Source of the DNA: Mesaphorura yosii
Taxonomy: Eukaryota; Arthropoda; Collembola; Poduromorpha; Tullbergiidae
DNA: 64,000 nucleotides
Reading direction: 5' to 3'
NCBI GenBank assembly: GCA_009869945.1
Contig: WIXG01000102.1
Coordinates: forward strand, 1-64,000
Part shown: piece after piece, positions 18,228 through 30,000 of the stretch
Position numbering within the stretch: the stretch's first letter is position 1
Layout: every line of letters begins with the position of its first letter
Notes under the pieces: model-generated
Told to the model about the DNA's origin: nothing
What the model saw: only the letters and a program-made list of their open reading frames with translations
The model's database searches: none
Translations under genes and position numbers: made by a program

Positions 18228-19107
18228 CACCTTTATGCTGTCTTTGCACGCAAGGAAGTCCTGCATTAGAGCAGTTCACAAATCAACTTAATGATAAACA
18301 GCTCCTTTCGTAGCATGTTGTAAAATTAAGAGAAGAAAGTTTTGCTTACATACATGACTTCAGGTATAAGAAGTCTCAAACCACGTGCGTACCTTTCACT
18401 TCGGCATAATGATGACCAGTTTCTTCTATCAATCAGCACAATTAAAATCTTCGACCTCTTGTCAAGTCAGCGTCATTCAAACTGAAACTGAGAACTGCAG
18501 TATTCGGAATGCAGAGTTAAATGCCAATGACCTTGACAAGTAAGACAGCTTGGATCAACGCAACGCGAGATTGTTATCTACCATTTCGTGCATACATGAG
18601 GTGTTTGCGTATCATAATTCTTGGTATAAACGCATGTTTTAAGCTGGACTAGACGCGAATGCGGTGCTAATTTTCATAATCTGCCAGTTTCAAGTTACGT
18701 TTCTGAGTGTCTCTATGAAGCGTTACTTTCACAAGCTCCAGACGCAATAAACCCGCAACGGTCCGGGCAGGGTTGTTTGCACAAGTGAACATTACCGCAA
18801 CAGCACCAGCGTTAGACTTAGTGACATCCAGTCAATTAGGTAATGCTCTTCACTTGAATATTTATTTCATAACTTTGCATTCCAGAGTTGAATCTGTCTG
18901 TCAGAACAGCTGCATTAAAATGTTAATAAATGTAAGCTCATGCACAAACGCCACTCACGACCCGCATTTGTTCTAAAAACGTTCTATGTATGGTCTATGG
19001 CGATTCTAATTATGAGTCCTGATGTGATTTTCATGCAAATTCTTTGTAAGTATATATTCAACAGCATGAACTGGATTGTTATCAGTTCAAGTTCACAGTT
19101 CATAAGG
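18228..19107. other. Divergent intergenic region, dsRBD gene and ENPP copy 2
   Basis: About 880 nt between two divergent start codons. It is likely to contain both promoters and 5' UTRs. I recognise no motif or RNA gene. Confidence 0.4.
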
Positions 19108-20684
19108 ATGAAGTCGCCACTTTTTAATCTTTTAGTTGCTCTCTGCTGTGGTATCGCCATCTCTTCCCATGTGCATGCTGACCAGGTCGATACGGAAGCA
19201 GCTCAAGACTCCGTGAGACTTAATAAGCACGAGAAGCTGATCGTTCTCTCATTTGACGGATTTCGGCACGACTACATTGATAAAGTCCCTACGCCAAATC
19301 TGAAAAGACTTCGGGACAATGGAGTCTCGGCCAAATACATGTATCCTGTCTTCCCAACCAAGACTTTTGTGAACCATCAATCATTTGTGACTGGACTTTA
19401 CGCGGAAAGCCATGGGATCGTGGACAACCGATTCTTCGACCCAAAGTACGGCGAATTACTTGAAGGATTTGTGCCGTACAACGATAAACTCTGGAATTAC
19501 AAAGAGAATGTGGTTCCAATTTGGGTATATTGATAAGTTTGATAAGAATAAGTGAAAGATTACTCTGACTTCGGCTGAAATCACTTGTAGATTTTAAATG
19601 AGATGGCTGGTGACGGCCGCATAAGCGGTGTTTCATTCCCCGGCGCAAATCAACCGTACGGAGCCAACAAGACCCTGCCACAAAACTACTTGGCGTACAA
19701 TGAGAGTTTGGCTTACGAAGACAGAGTAGATATCGTGTTCTCGTGGCTTACACACGCGGAATATCCTGCCAATCTCATTTTCATGTACTTTAATGAACCA
19801 GACACGGCGGGACATAAATTTGGGCCAGAATCCGAAGAAGTCAAGCAAGCAATTGCGAGAATGGATGGCGTCACCAAGTACTTGGTTGATAAGTTGAAGT
19901 CCGCAGGTCTCTTCGACCAAGTGAATTTGATAATATGGAGCGATCATGGAATGCAGGAAGTCAGCCTCGAGAATCGCATCAATCTGACGCAACTCGTAAA
20001 TATGCCTGGCGCGTACAAACAATTCGGGAACTCACCCGTGCTCCAGATTCAACCAATTGAAGGTGCGCTCTTAAAGTTGAACAGACGGCGTCTTTGACCC
20101 TTTCATCTCGTTAGCTTCAATTCCATTCAGGCTACGAAGTTACTGTTTACGATGCATTGAAGCTAGCATCGATTGATGCACCGTTTTCGGTGTACAGACG
20201 TTCAGAGATTCCTGAACGCTGGCATTACTCCCAATGTCGTAGGATAATGGATATTCTCGTAGTGGCGGATCCTGGCTTCGTGTTCAACGACTTCAAATCT
20301 ACCAAGAGTATGCTCCAATTCGCATTTTCAAAACAGTTCCATGCACTTGAATGTGATTTAATTACAGAATACGAGGACACAGAACAGAAATTTGGAGTTC
20401 ATGGCTACGATAATGATGTCATGAATATGAAACCCTTCTTCTTGGCTCATGGGCCTCGATTCAAGCGACATTATATGGCAGAGCCGTTTATGAACATCGA
20501 CTTGTTTCCCTTAATTGCTCATTTGATGGGGTTCGACCCTGCTCCCAACAACGGAAGTTTAGAAAACGTCGTGGCAATGTTGAGCTCGGGACAAAAGTCA
20601 GCTCCTACCGTTTCATTCTGTCAATGCCTTGGACTACTGCTGCTGCATGTTTACTTGATTTCAGCACATAGGATATCCGTATGA
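19108..20684 (+). CDS. Ectonucleotide pyrophosphatase/phosphodiesterase (ENPP4-7 size class), copy 2
   Basis: Paralogue of the gene at 15018-16690. Four exons (19108-19524, 19591-20062, 20131-20307, 20368-20684) encode 460 residues. The ATG chosen gives a clean signal peptide (MKSPLFNLLVALCCGIAISS); an upstream in-frame extension lacks this property. Catalytic motifs are LSFDGFRHDY, PTKTFVNHQSFVTG, NEPDTAGHKFGP, WSDHGM and GVHGYDND, so all metal ligands and the nucleophile threonine appear to be kept. The C-terminus ends in a long hydrophobic stretch (CLGLLLLHVYLIS), suggesting a GPI signal or a membrane tail. The first three intron positions match copy 1, which has one additional C-terminal intron. 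The stop codon lies two bases before the polyadenylation hexamer. Copies 1 and 2 are the same orientation with the dsRBD gene inverted between them. Confidence 0.93.
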
Positions 20685-21257
20685 AAATAAAGACAATTTT
20701 AATCGATTTCAAACCCAAAGTGTTCATATGTAGCAACAATATTCTCAACAACAACACGCATAAGTCGCCAAGATACTTCATAGAAAGCGTAAGTGATTCG
20801 TCCCCGATCGGCTGGAGTGTATTCTTTAATGATTTGTTGATAGATCGCACAATTACTGCGCTGAGAGTCAGACTTTCCTACCCGTCCTTCTTTTGTGTGT
20901 CCATCATGGGACAATTGCACTTTTGACATTATTCTGGATTATTCGTTGATACGAAACTTTGATGAAATCATCCTTCATGTCTAATCGAAGCCTGTTGTGT
21001 TTTGCGCTTGTCTTTGTGTATGTCTCTCTTAGCTTAATAAGGTTTAATTGGCCTTAACCTCAAAGCAAGCGAAATTCAGCAAGCGTTTCATTTAGTACTA
21101 GAGTAAATTTGAAAACGCAAGCGTCCGCTCAGCGCATATTCTAAGTAATTGATTACACTTTATCATACAGTTGGATTAACGATTGGACTTCTTTCGAGAA
21201 TCGTTTCTTTTCCGTAAAGGAAATTGAGTTTTGTAATCCACACTCCACATCAGCAGA
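20685..21257. other. Intergenic region between ENPP copy 2 and the secreted-protein pair
   Basis: About 570 nt holding the ENPP 3' UTR and the promoter side of the plus-strand secreted-protein gene. No gene is supported. Confidence 0.4.
20686..20691 (+). terminator. Polyadenylation signal AATAAA of ENPP copy 2
   Basis: The hexamer begins two nucleotides after the stop codon, so the 3' UTR would be very short. Confidence 0.5.
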
Positions 21258-21705
21258 ATGCGAAACCATTTCTTTTTGATCGCTCTGCTAATCAACCGTA
21301 AGTGAAACTCTGCACTGAAAATAACCGACCGGTTGGCTTTACATTGTTCGAATCCTGTTTGCTACAGTGTTTTCAACTCATACCAAGTCATCTTCTCAAA
21401 CTAACATCACCTGTATCAGCACGTTTGTCCAACGAATGCAGTGGGACTTTGAGACAATGGTTGACGGATTCAACTCTCTCGCGAGATTGGACGAGATGGC
21501 CGTCAGTATCGGGCAGAAAATGAGCACCTGGGCCGTGAACAAAGCATACGAAAACAAACCGATAAAGCACGGGTCTCGCGTTGCATTCATTTACTACCTG
21601 ATAGACATGTACAAGCCAATTGTCAGTAAAGCACCAGACGTGACAAGGAACCTTCTGGATAAATTGTGCACAGAGCAGAGGTGCTGCCTGCAGTTTAGGA
21701 AATAA
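21258..21705 (+). CDS. Small secreted cysteine-containing protein, plus-strand member of inverted pair
   Basis: Two exons (21258-21297 and 21368-21705) encode 125 residues. The signal peptide (MRNHFFLIALLINLFS) is split by a phase-1 intron with a GTAAGT donor. The mature part has a single cysteine near its N-terminus (NITCIST), a helical middle (for example MAVSIGQKMSTWAVNKAYE) and the C-terminal motif LCTEQRCC. The minus-strand neighbour at 21787-22260 has the same intron position and phase, similar length and the matching C-terminal motif LCANENCC, so the two are paralogues. I do not recognise the family. The stop codon TAA is embedded in an AATAAA hexamer. Confidence 0.75.
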
Positions 21706-21706
21706 A
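21701..21706 (+). terminator. AATAAA overlapping the stop codon of the plus-strand secreted gene
   Basis: The hexamer contains the TAA stop. A second AATAAA lies at about 21732 and is the more plausible functional signal. Confidence 0.35.
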
Positions 21707-21776
21707 TTTGAAATGTGAATGCCGAAGCCGAAAATAAAGAGCCAACCACGAGCCAAGATTGCAACGACACGACGCG

Positions 21777-21782
21777 TTTATT
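21777..21782 (-). terminator. Polyadenylation signal AATAAA of the minus-strand secreted gene
   Basis: TTTATT on the plus strand, five nucleotides beyond the minus-strand stop codon. Confidence 0.5.
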
Positions 21783-21786
21783 TCCT

Positions 21787-22260
21787 CTAAATGTAGCAAC
21801 AATTTTCGTTGGCACAAAGATTCGAGAGGATACCGTACGTCGTATTTTCGACAGTATCAATCAACGGCCGATATGATATTGAGACCGAGCCAATAAGTGA
21901 GATTCCCGATTGTACTCCAAGTTGTTCTCCGTAAATGGCCTGTAGCTTAGCTCTTTCGGACACGTACTTGCCGACTTGTTTCGCCATTGCAGCCGTATTT
22001 GAACCGGAACCATGAAACTTTCTGAACAGAGTTGAAAATTTGTCTTGCATCTCAAACTCAAGTCGACTCAAGCAGTACTGGTCTCTATAGTTCTGGATGT
22101 TGCCACCGCCCCTCGCATTCTGACTCGAGTGGATGCAGGCGGCGATTAGTCCCAAAACTGTAAGCAGTGCGAATTTAATATTGAAGCGCTGTTCCAGACA
22201 AAAGTGTTCAGGTAAGGACTTACGAAGATACCCTGACAGCAGCGGTTTAATGTGACACAT
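21787..22260 (-). CDS. Small secreted cysteine-containing protein, minus-strand member of inverted pair
   Basis: Two exons (22260-22224 and 22157-21787) encode 135 residues. The hydrophobic N-terminus (MCHIKPLLSGYLLLGLIAAC) reads as a signal peptide and is interrupted by a phase-1 intron (GTAAGT donor) exactly as in the plus-strand neighbour. The mature region contains QYCLSRLEFEMQDKF, a basic helical middle (VGKYVSERAKLQAIYGEQLG) and ends LCANENCCYI. The cysteine pattern, one early Cys then C-x5-CC at the end, matches the plus-strand paralogue; other sequence identity is low. Only 81 nt separate the two stop codons. Function and family are unknown. Confidence 0.75.
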   Translation of the reverse strand: MCHIKPLLSGYLRKSLPEHFCLEQRFNIKFALLTVLGLIAACIHSSQNARGGGNIQNYRDQYCLSRLEFEMQDKFSTLFRKFHGSGSNTAAMAKQVGKYVSERAKLQAIYGEQLGVQSGISLIGSVSISYRPLIDTVENTTYGILSNLCANENCCYI

Positions 22261-23581
22261 TGCGAGGACTTGGTAATAACACCCGGTACCGATATTTCTC
22301 AACTAGAGTGTTTTACTGTAGAGTTTCTCTCCCATGAAGACGACGAGAAGAAGCGTAGGTCAATTAAGCCCAATTAAAGGAGTTAATACGAACCTTGGTA
22401 GCATAAAAGCGTTGTTGAATAAAATGCACGCATAGTCGTAGAGTTTATCCCGCGGTTGGGCTTTGGCAATGCCGAAGTGGGATAGACAAAACGAACTTGA
22501 CCTATATGCCTAAAAATTCCACGTCTTCATTCTTCTTTTCTTTTAGTTGTAATTTTGGATGAATCATTCCTTCAACGTCATAATTGGACATTTGAAAATG
22601 AAGATAACGAAGGAATTTGTCAGTCAGTGACTAATTTTTAATCATGAATCATTTTCTAGTCGACATCTTCATGGAGCGTTGGCTTAATCGCATAATCCAT
22701 TGACAATTCGTGCGGTAAAAGTTCGTAAAAGTTCAAGTGTAACTTTTAGTTGAGACGATTGCGTCTGGCAAGCCGCAACAGATGTTATATTGCATGTCCA
22801 ACCAGATTTTTAAATGCACACGATCAGAACGTGATCGAACATATGATATTGATGACGAGGAGGACATTATCTCTCGTATTATCAGCCATCAGTTCAAGTT
22901 GGTCACAGAATCACTCATAATAAACGATTGGATTTAAAGGGAAAGGATATCATTTCGGTCGTTGTACGCCAAGTGCTAAGCTGTAAGGTGGAAATGCGAG
23001 TGGCTTAACAGACTGGATTAATGGAAACCTGCTTTCGGCAGTTTCCGCGGCACAGGTTAAGAAATTCAGCTGTTGTTTACTTTGACGTGATGATAAGCAC
23101 AAAATCCCAAGTTTACGTTCATACGTTCGTGAGAGAGTGAGATTAGAAGACATCTCTTACCCACAACGAACAGGTACACACCGCAAGCAAGACTGCATTG
23201 AGTAACAAATAACTTTCAGTTTCCTCCATTTGCTCCCACGAAATACAAATGTGAAGTCAAAGAAGTAATCAAAATTACGAGCATCGACAATTCACAGCCA
23301 CAAATTAACTTTTCTAGTTCGTGATCATCATCCGGTAAAACTCCATTGCATTAATCTCATAATCAGTTAATTCTGTTGCATTCTAATTTTTCTAAAGCTG
23401 AATTATCCCAATCTGAATTATCTTTGTGTTCGCCTTTTCAGAGTCTCATGCCACATGCGTACTCGTTCTTAACCAGAAGTAACTTCATTACTGTACTTTA
23501 AGACAGCCGTGGAGGCCTGAAGTTTCTGGAAGAATGGTTATTCCTCGTCATTAGTCAACGAAGAGTTCGTTCTGGATTCAA
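22261..23581. other. Divergent intergenic region upstream of C9orf72 homologue
   Basis: About 1.3 kb between the minus-strand secreted gene and the C9orf72 start. It is likely to contain both promoters. No open frame with a recognisable product is seen. Confidence 0.4.
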
Positions 23582-25742
23582 ATGACATCATCACCTGAAC
23601 TGGATACGCTAAATGAAACTAGCGATTCTCCACCTTTGAATTTAGCAACACCTACGGCAATTCATACTGCAACATGTAGAAAATTAAACACTTGCAACGA
23701 TGTCCTGACTGGAGTGGTTGTTTCACGATGGGATAACATATTGGGTCCGCAGTGCATCTACTTATGGACGGAAGAGACAACGAGCTGCTTCAATCCCAGC
23801 GACCTCCCGACACACATCGACTGCCTTGTAAAATACGTAACTGATCACACTGTCGACCATCATGATGTCATTGAGAACAACTATCTGCTGACTCCGGCAA
23901 CATGCAGACAGACACTGTGCTTAGTTCCCGAGTTGAATTTAGCCTATCTTTCCTTATTGATCAGGGTTCCTTCAGATCAGAATTTTTACTACAACAACAA
24001 CTACTACAACGGAGGAGGAAGTAGCTCAAGCACTGTTACGGGCGGTGACTACCTGAACTCCAACTTGGTCGGAAGCGATCCTAAGCTGTTCGCAAACACA
24101 GTTCCACATGCTGTTTCCGTTTTGGTCAACTTAAACTTCCTGTCGCAGTTTCTGCTGATGAGGCCTTTAATGATGAACTGGCTGGCAGAATTTGGTCCGA
24201 AATTAAGCATCCTTCTGTGCAAGGTAAAAAGTCCTCCACAATGTTACTCCTGAGCTGCCGGCATAAGACTTATATTTTTCTTATTTTTTATACTTGCCTT
24301 CTCTGCTTCTAGAACCAACTTCATACTTCCATGATAAACTCCTGGTGTGCCGAGTTATGCAAAACTGTCAACACGGTAAGATTGTGCTGGACCACACATG
24401 AGCAGCAGTACCTTAGGTCCCCAGCTCCTACTCCTGCTTCCCAGCAGAGGAATGGTTCATCTTTGTCACAAAACTCGACTAAAGTAATTAAGAATCACAT
24501 CCATCATAAAACTTTGCATGACCTCAATCGAAAAAGAAGACATTCTAAGAAAAGACCCGGAAAACGGAGGATTTCTTCCTCCACGAAATCTCACTGGGAT
24601 TTTCTACCTCCGCCGTGGCCCACCAGAACTAATTTCGAAGCTGTTCTGACATCTCATTTGTCCACTGGCGGATCCAGTTTAATTGTTGGAAATGACATAC
24701 AAAATATTAACCAGGTACTTGATGCAATTGATGCTTTACTTGCTCTTGCTGGCGATGTTGGCTGAGTGTCTTGGTTCAAATGCTATAATGTGCGTTATTT
24801 CATAACCACTTGATTTTCAGGTGATCAAGTTTCTCTTGTGTTTCTCGAAGGACGACGAAAGTTTCTGCTCGAGGTTTGTCCATCCTGGTCTTCCTGACAC
24901 TTTTATGAAAGGGCTATTCATCCAGGTAGATAACTCCTTCATGAAGTAGGTGTGGCATGATGTTACAGTCGATACTGATAATACTTCAATAATTGTTTAC
25001 TCAGGGTCTGATGCTGGGAGAAATCGGTGAGCGAAGTGTTTCGCTTCATCATGTTTCGTCTAATCGCTATCCACTTACACAGGTGAGTTACAACCAACAT
25101 TTCCAAAAACCTTGTGCAGTTTCTTCATCCTCAAGCATGCCTTTGCATTTATTTCACTTATAGATTGAACTAAAACACAAAAGTTCTTTCAAAATTCGAC
25201 AGAGTCCACATAGTCACAGCCACAGACAATGGCGAGAATCCATTTTAATTCAGGAACTGGTAAACTTGTGGAATTATGTACCATACGTCCATCCGTCCTT
25301 AGAGTAAGTTTTGTAGAATTCCACGAATTTCAGATTGTTTGACTGTATGAATGTTTACTTCCTAATTCGCAGGCCGTTCCCTAAATTAGTTGGCGATCTC
25401 ACTGCAAAATTTGTGTCAAAGTTTTTCAACGACATCCTCCTTGTTGAACCTGATAGGCGTTATGGACGACTTTTGCTTTTCAAAAGATTGATACAGTCCA
25501 AAGCAGTTGCCTTAATATGCTACTTGAATTCCATTCAGTAAGTACAATTTTTGGCTCACCTAAACCTCCTTCTAACCTACATTTTGCCTTTTGTGTATTT
25601 CAGGTTTAGGCCGAACAAGGAGAGAACTCAGCTTATAAGGGATTTGAAGAATATTCTCCGAGTGGATGATAACGAATATGTGATAATTCAAGTGGCGGCG
25701 GAGAAAATGCGTCCTGGAATTTTGTCAAGACTGCGCGTATAA
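23582..25742 (+). CDS. C9orf72: C9orf72 homologue (DENN-family guanine nucleotide exchange subunit)
   Basis: C9orf72 forms a complex with SMCR8 and WDR41 that acts on small GTPases at lysosomes and in autophagy. Seven exons (23582-24223, 24313-24714, 24821-24925, 25005-25082, 25164-25303, 25373-25537, 25604-25742) encode 556 residues, compared with 481 in human. Diagnostic matches are SRWDNILGP near residue 50 (human AYWDNILGP), LTSHLSTGGSSLIVG (human ISSHLQTCGCSVVVG), CSRFVHPG and GLFIQGL (human SGLFVQGLL), and a C-terminus with LIRDLKNILRVDDNEY and VAAEKMRPGI (human AEKIKPGL). Two lineage additions are visible: an Asn/Tyr/Gly/Ser-rich loop near residues 140-155, and a basic insertion with KRRHSKKRPGKRR near residues 285-305. 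The hexanucleotide repeat known from the human gene is not present. Confidence 0.9.
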
Positions 25743-27010
25743 AATCGCTGAACTGAACTCGCTGACTCAAGTCTATTTGAGCCTTACTGCTTGATTAAGT
25801 TTTAATTTTTTATTTCACACGCCAGATTAAACATGTAATGAGTTGATTTTAAAAATCTTCACACCATCACGCATCAAAAGATATATCCAGGATATATCCC
25901 CTTTAACCTTTACTCAATGAATTTCAGATTGTTCGATTCGTACGTCTAAAGATGTTCCGTTGTTTGATATTATTTTACCACGCCCAGAATCTTGTTTTTC
26001 TCTTTAGATCTCTTATTCCGTAACTTTAATAAAATTGTCCACTCTCCCTCCAGTTACTTTTATACACTTTATACTATGCATATCGTCCTCTAGACGCTGA
26101 CTGGAAATGAATCATGAATAATTTTAGCTGTGATCTGTTTTTTTAAAGTCAGTCATTCACAGTGAAGAAGACCACCCGCATGCCCGCAAGACTTCCATCC
26201 TCTTCCTCTCTGTGCACTACACTGCGAAACTTGCTTCTCCTTGCTTGCTTGCAAAACTGCGACATAACAGCAAAGCATGTCGAGAAAAAACCGTAAATAA
26301 ATGCTGTAATCGTACGGCATCTTTGCATCGTTGTAGACAGCAGATACAGAGTATTGCTGAAAAATGAATATTGATTTACATTAATAAGTCCGCACCCTTA
26401 ATTTTCAGAATAATAAGTGCCCATCCAACAGAGACAGACAAAGCACCTGCTCATAAAAATCCGTAGACATCTCGTGTTGACGGCCCTCCGATATTCCGCA
26501 TCTCTGAGAATCAAGTGTAGCAGTCATGATAGATGACTCCACTGCAACTACTGTTTGTCTTACACAGCAACACCATTGTTACAAAAGAGGGATCAAAGAG
26601 AAGAATTCTTTGCTTCGCTGTACGCAACTCAACTTGACTCAACTCCCCAGTTCACAGTTTCTGCTTCGCTTGTAAACAAATATGTGTTATTCTACTCTCC
26701 CGTATTTAACACAAAAGGAGTAGGAATTTTAGTTGAAAAAATTGCAATTGCGGTTGCAAAAACCCATGTTTGTTCTCAATTGCCGTCCTTTTGGGTTCAA
26801 ATTTAGTTTTCGGTTCTTGTGTGAAGCAATCTCTTTAGTTTGGTTTCCTTCAAAGTATGCAGGTAAAGTTTGGATATTCGTAAAAGCAAGAAGTTCCATT
26901 ATTAATTCGTCCTTTGTGTCATTTTATTCATTGTAGATTGACACTCCGGCCGTTGTGAGTCCGAATTTTGGTTGTGGTATTGTACGTGATTCAGTATTGT
27001 TGCCGCAACT
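25743..27010. other. Intergenic region between C9orf72 homologue and type I receptor
   Basis: About 1.27 kb. It holds the C9orf72 3' UTR and probably 5' UTR exon(s) of the receptor. I searched for an upstream exon that would supply a signal peptide and found no convincing in-phase candidate. Confidence 0.4.
26028..26033 (+). terminator. Polyadenylation signal AATAAA of the C9orf72 homologue
   Basis: The hexamer lies about 290 nt downstream of the stop codon on the same strand. Confidence 0.45.
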
Positions 27011-30000
27011 ATGTCGATCAGATTGAACGAATACGATGACACGCAACAGCACCAACAGGTCAATAATCCTAAACTCCACTTGGCCACCAAGCTAGCCAAG
27101 AAACTCAAATGCTTCTGCCATCACCACTGCCCACCCGAGTCCGTAGACGAGAGTATCTGCGAAGTGGACGCTGGAGGCCGATGCTTCGCAGCCGTTCAAG
27201 AAGTGTACGACCCCGTCGCTGGGTCATACGAGGCTGAGTACAGTTTTGGCTGCTTCTCATCCGGGGATCCGTCGTTCCTTCAGTGCAAAGGACATTTAGT
27301 TAATCATGACGTGCCACAATCAATTGCGTGCTGCGAAGGAAACTTCTGCAACGAAAAGTTACGACCTGAATACAAGGTAAGTGTTCACAACTTTATCTAT
27401 TCCGAGTCATTACTCCATAGAATGTGATAGATTCACGCGCTAACAATGATTTCCAAATTGTGTAGCCAACTAATGTGACAAATCCGTTTCATCCGCCATC
27501 CGACTACTACCTGCTTCAGTTTCTACTTGCGGCGGTTCTGTCGCTGCTGGTGGTCACATTTTTCATCGTCCTCTACATTGTTTGCAAGTAAGCTTATGCA
27601 AGTTCAAACCCTTCGTGATTAACGAGTGACACTTGGAATATACTGATGCGACAATTCCTTCCGTAGATACAAGGCAAAAGAGAAGAACGCGAGAGCTAAG
27701 AGTCTCATTACAGCAGGAAATAAGCCATTCTTCTATGAGTGCAATAATAGTGCCCAGGATCCATATTTCAACGTGGAGAATTCCTCTGGGTCAGGATCTG
27801 GAATGCCACTGCTGGTAAGGGCTCTATTTCTTTAGGCCTGGGCTGTTGGGATTAGTTTGAAGTCCCCAATCTGACACAGTTTTGCAAATTAAGAGAGCTT
27901 GTCACTTTGGCGCCGATTTTGGCGCCTCGATGTCCGGCTTGTTTGTATACAATGTGCGATACTCGGTTGTATCGCAAAGCTTAAACTGATTTGTTTACTT
28001 AATTCTGAACAGTGCTTTTCATATTTAATTTCAGGTGCAAAGCACAGTTGGTCAGCAGATAAGACTGGGTGCTCGCATTGGAAAGGGACGCTACGGCGAC
28101 GTCTTCTTAGGCGAGTGGAATGGAACGCCTGTTGCTGTAAAGACATTTCATTCAACAGAGGAGCATTCATGGACGCGAGAGAGGCAAATATATCAGTTGA
28201 CGCTTCTCAAACACCCTAATATTCTGGGTAGGTTTACTACTTATCTTTCTACGCACACGGAGACAAATCCTGCCTTATCCGTTATCATGCAATGACGTCT
28301 GTCTGCAAACAGAGCTCTCAAAGTTTGGTTGATTTATGCAAAAATTCGCACCCTTGTCGCATAAATATTGTAAACTAACATTTCCTTGAACCCGGGATGA
28401 ACTTGTATAAAGGAGGAGCACACGTGCTTCATGCATATTCCACACTTCTTTGTCACGTTGACAAATTCCGCAAATCGACAGAAATAAATTCTAATTCTAG
28501 ACAAGAATTTAATGCAGCGTTAAATAGGATTCATTTGCAAACGTGTAGTCACTTTCTCTAAAATCTTCCCAATGCGGAGATTAGAATTATCCAACATTTT
28601 TTATTCATTTTTACATGAATCTCCGAGTTAAATCCTCCAAATCAGCCGAAAAGGGTGCAGGTGCATTTTACGGTATGAAAATATGAAGGAAATTTTGACT
28701 CTACTTTTAGCATGAGTTTTTATTCTTCCAACTTTCAATATTTCAAGTTTGCAAACAGTGCGAAAGGACACGTACGAAGGAACCCTCTAACTGTCTTTGT
28801 TTCGCATTCAGATCATATTTCAAGTAGGGACCACATTGAATCGTCCAAAATTGGGTTTCATATCTTTACTCGAGCATGGTTGAGCATTTGCGTTTTCGCA
28901 CTGGGCGAACTGCTTTAAAAAATCATTTGTTCCTTGACGTCTTTGCGCTTGCTTATTGATTGCGAACCCAGCATTGATATTCCTCTGTTTGAAATGCGAT
29001 GAGATGAGATGACCGACCCTCCCGAAGATTCTGAGAACTCCCCCTCCTTCTCAGAGTTCTTGTGCTAACGTCCTTTTTCAAGCTCGTAAAAAGAGTAAAA
29101 ACCTACATGAAGCGTTCTAGCTTTTGCTCGCGGAATTGAATTTTTCGCATTATGTTCGTGATGTTTTTTTCAAACGTATAATTATTTTTATTGCAGTTTC
29201 ACTGGCGTCGGATATTCGCTCTCGAGATGGTGTAACACAAATGATTATCGTCACAGACTATCATGTAAACGGTTCGCTTTACGACTATCTGAAGTGTCGT
29301 ACACTCACAGAAGGTAATTAAACAACACTTAAAAGTACAAAGGCTAACATGGGTTGTAAAGTAGTAAAAAAAGATGAGACTTCACGACTGAAGGATCAAG
29401 CTACACTCATCCTGCTCAATTCTTGCAAAACATGTAACTTGCGTGCTTATGATTACAGCGGAAACCATGAAACTGACAATCTCGGCTCTTTCGGGTCTCT
29501 GTCACCTTCACACCGAAATTACAGGCAAACCGTCCAAACCCGGAATCGCACATCGGGATTTAAAAAGTAAAAATTTGCTTGTAAAGTCGAATGGTGAAGT
29601 GTGCATTGCAGACTTCGGTCTCGCCGTTTGTTCCGTCAGGTAAACCATTTTTCTTTCACCCTCTTGTAAATTGCACTATTTTGGGCCTGGCCGTTAGCTG
29701 CCACCGATGAATTCAAATTCAAACGTCTACTGTTATGTATACAGCGACACAAAATGTGTTGAAAACGTACCCAATCTGAAATCTGGTACGAAACGCTACA
29801 TGGCCCCAGAAATTCTGGACGATTCTATGAGAACACAATGGTTCGAGTCTTACAAACAGGCAGACATGTATTCATTCGGACTCATGATATGGGAAATTTG
29901 CAGAAGGTAAGTTCGCATTTCTCTATATGAAGATGTTGTCGAGATGAGTAGAGGGGCGAAAGTATTCACCGCCCATCTGTAGCCATTATTTAAAATTCAA

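Noticed and set aside
21340..21360. A tRNA B-box-like GTTCGAATCC sequence.
   Set aside because: It lies in the intron of the plus-strand secreted gene. No acceptor stem or A box can be drawn.
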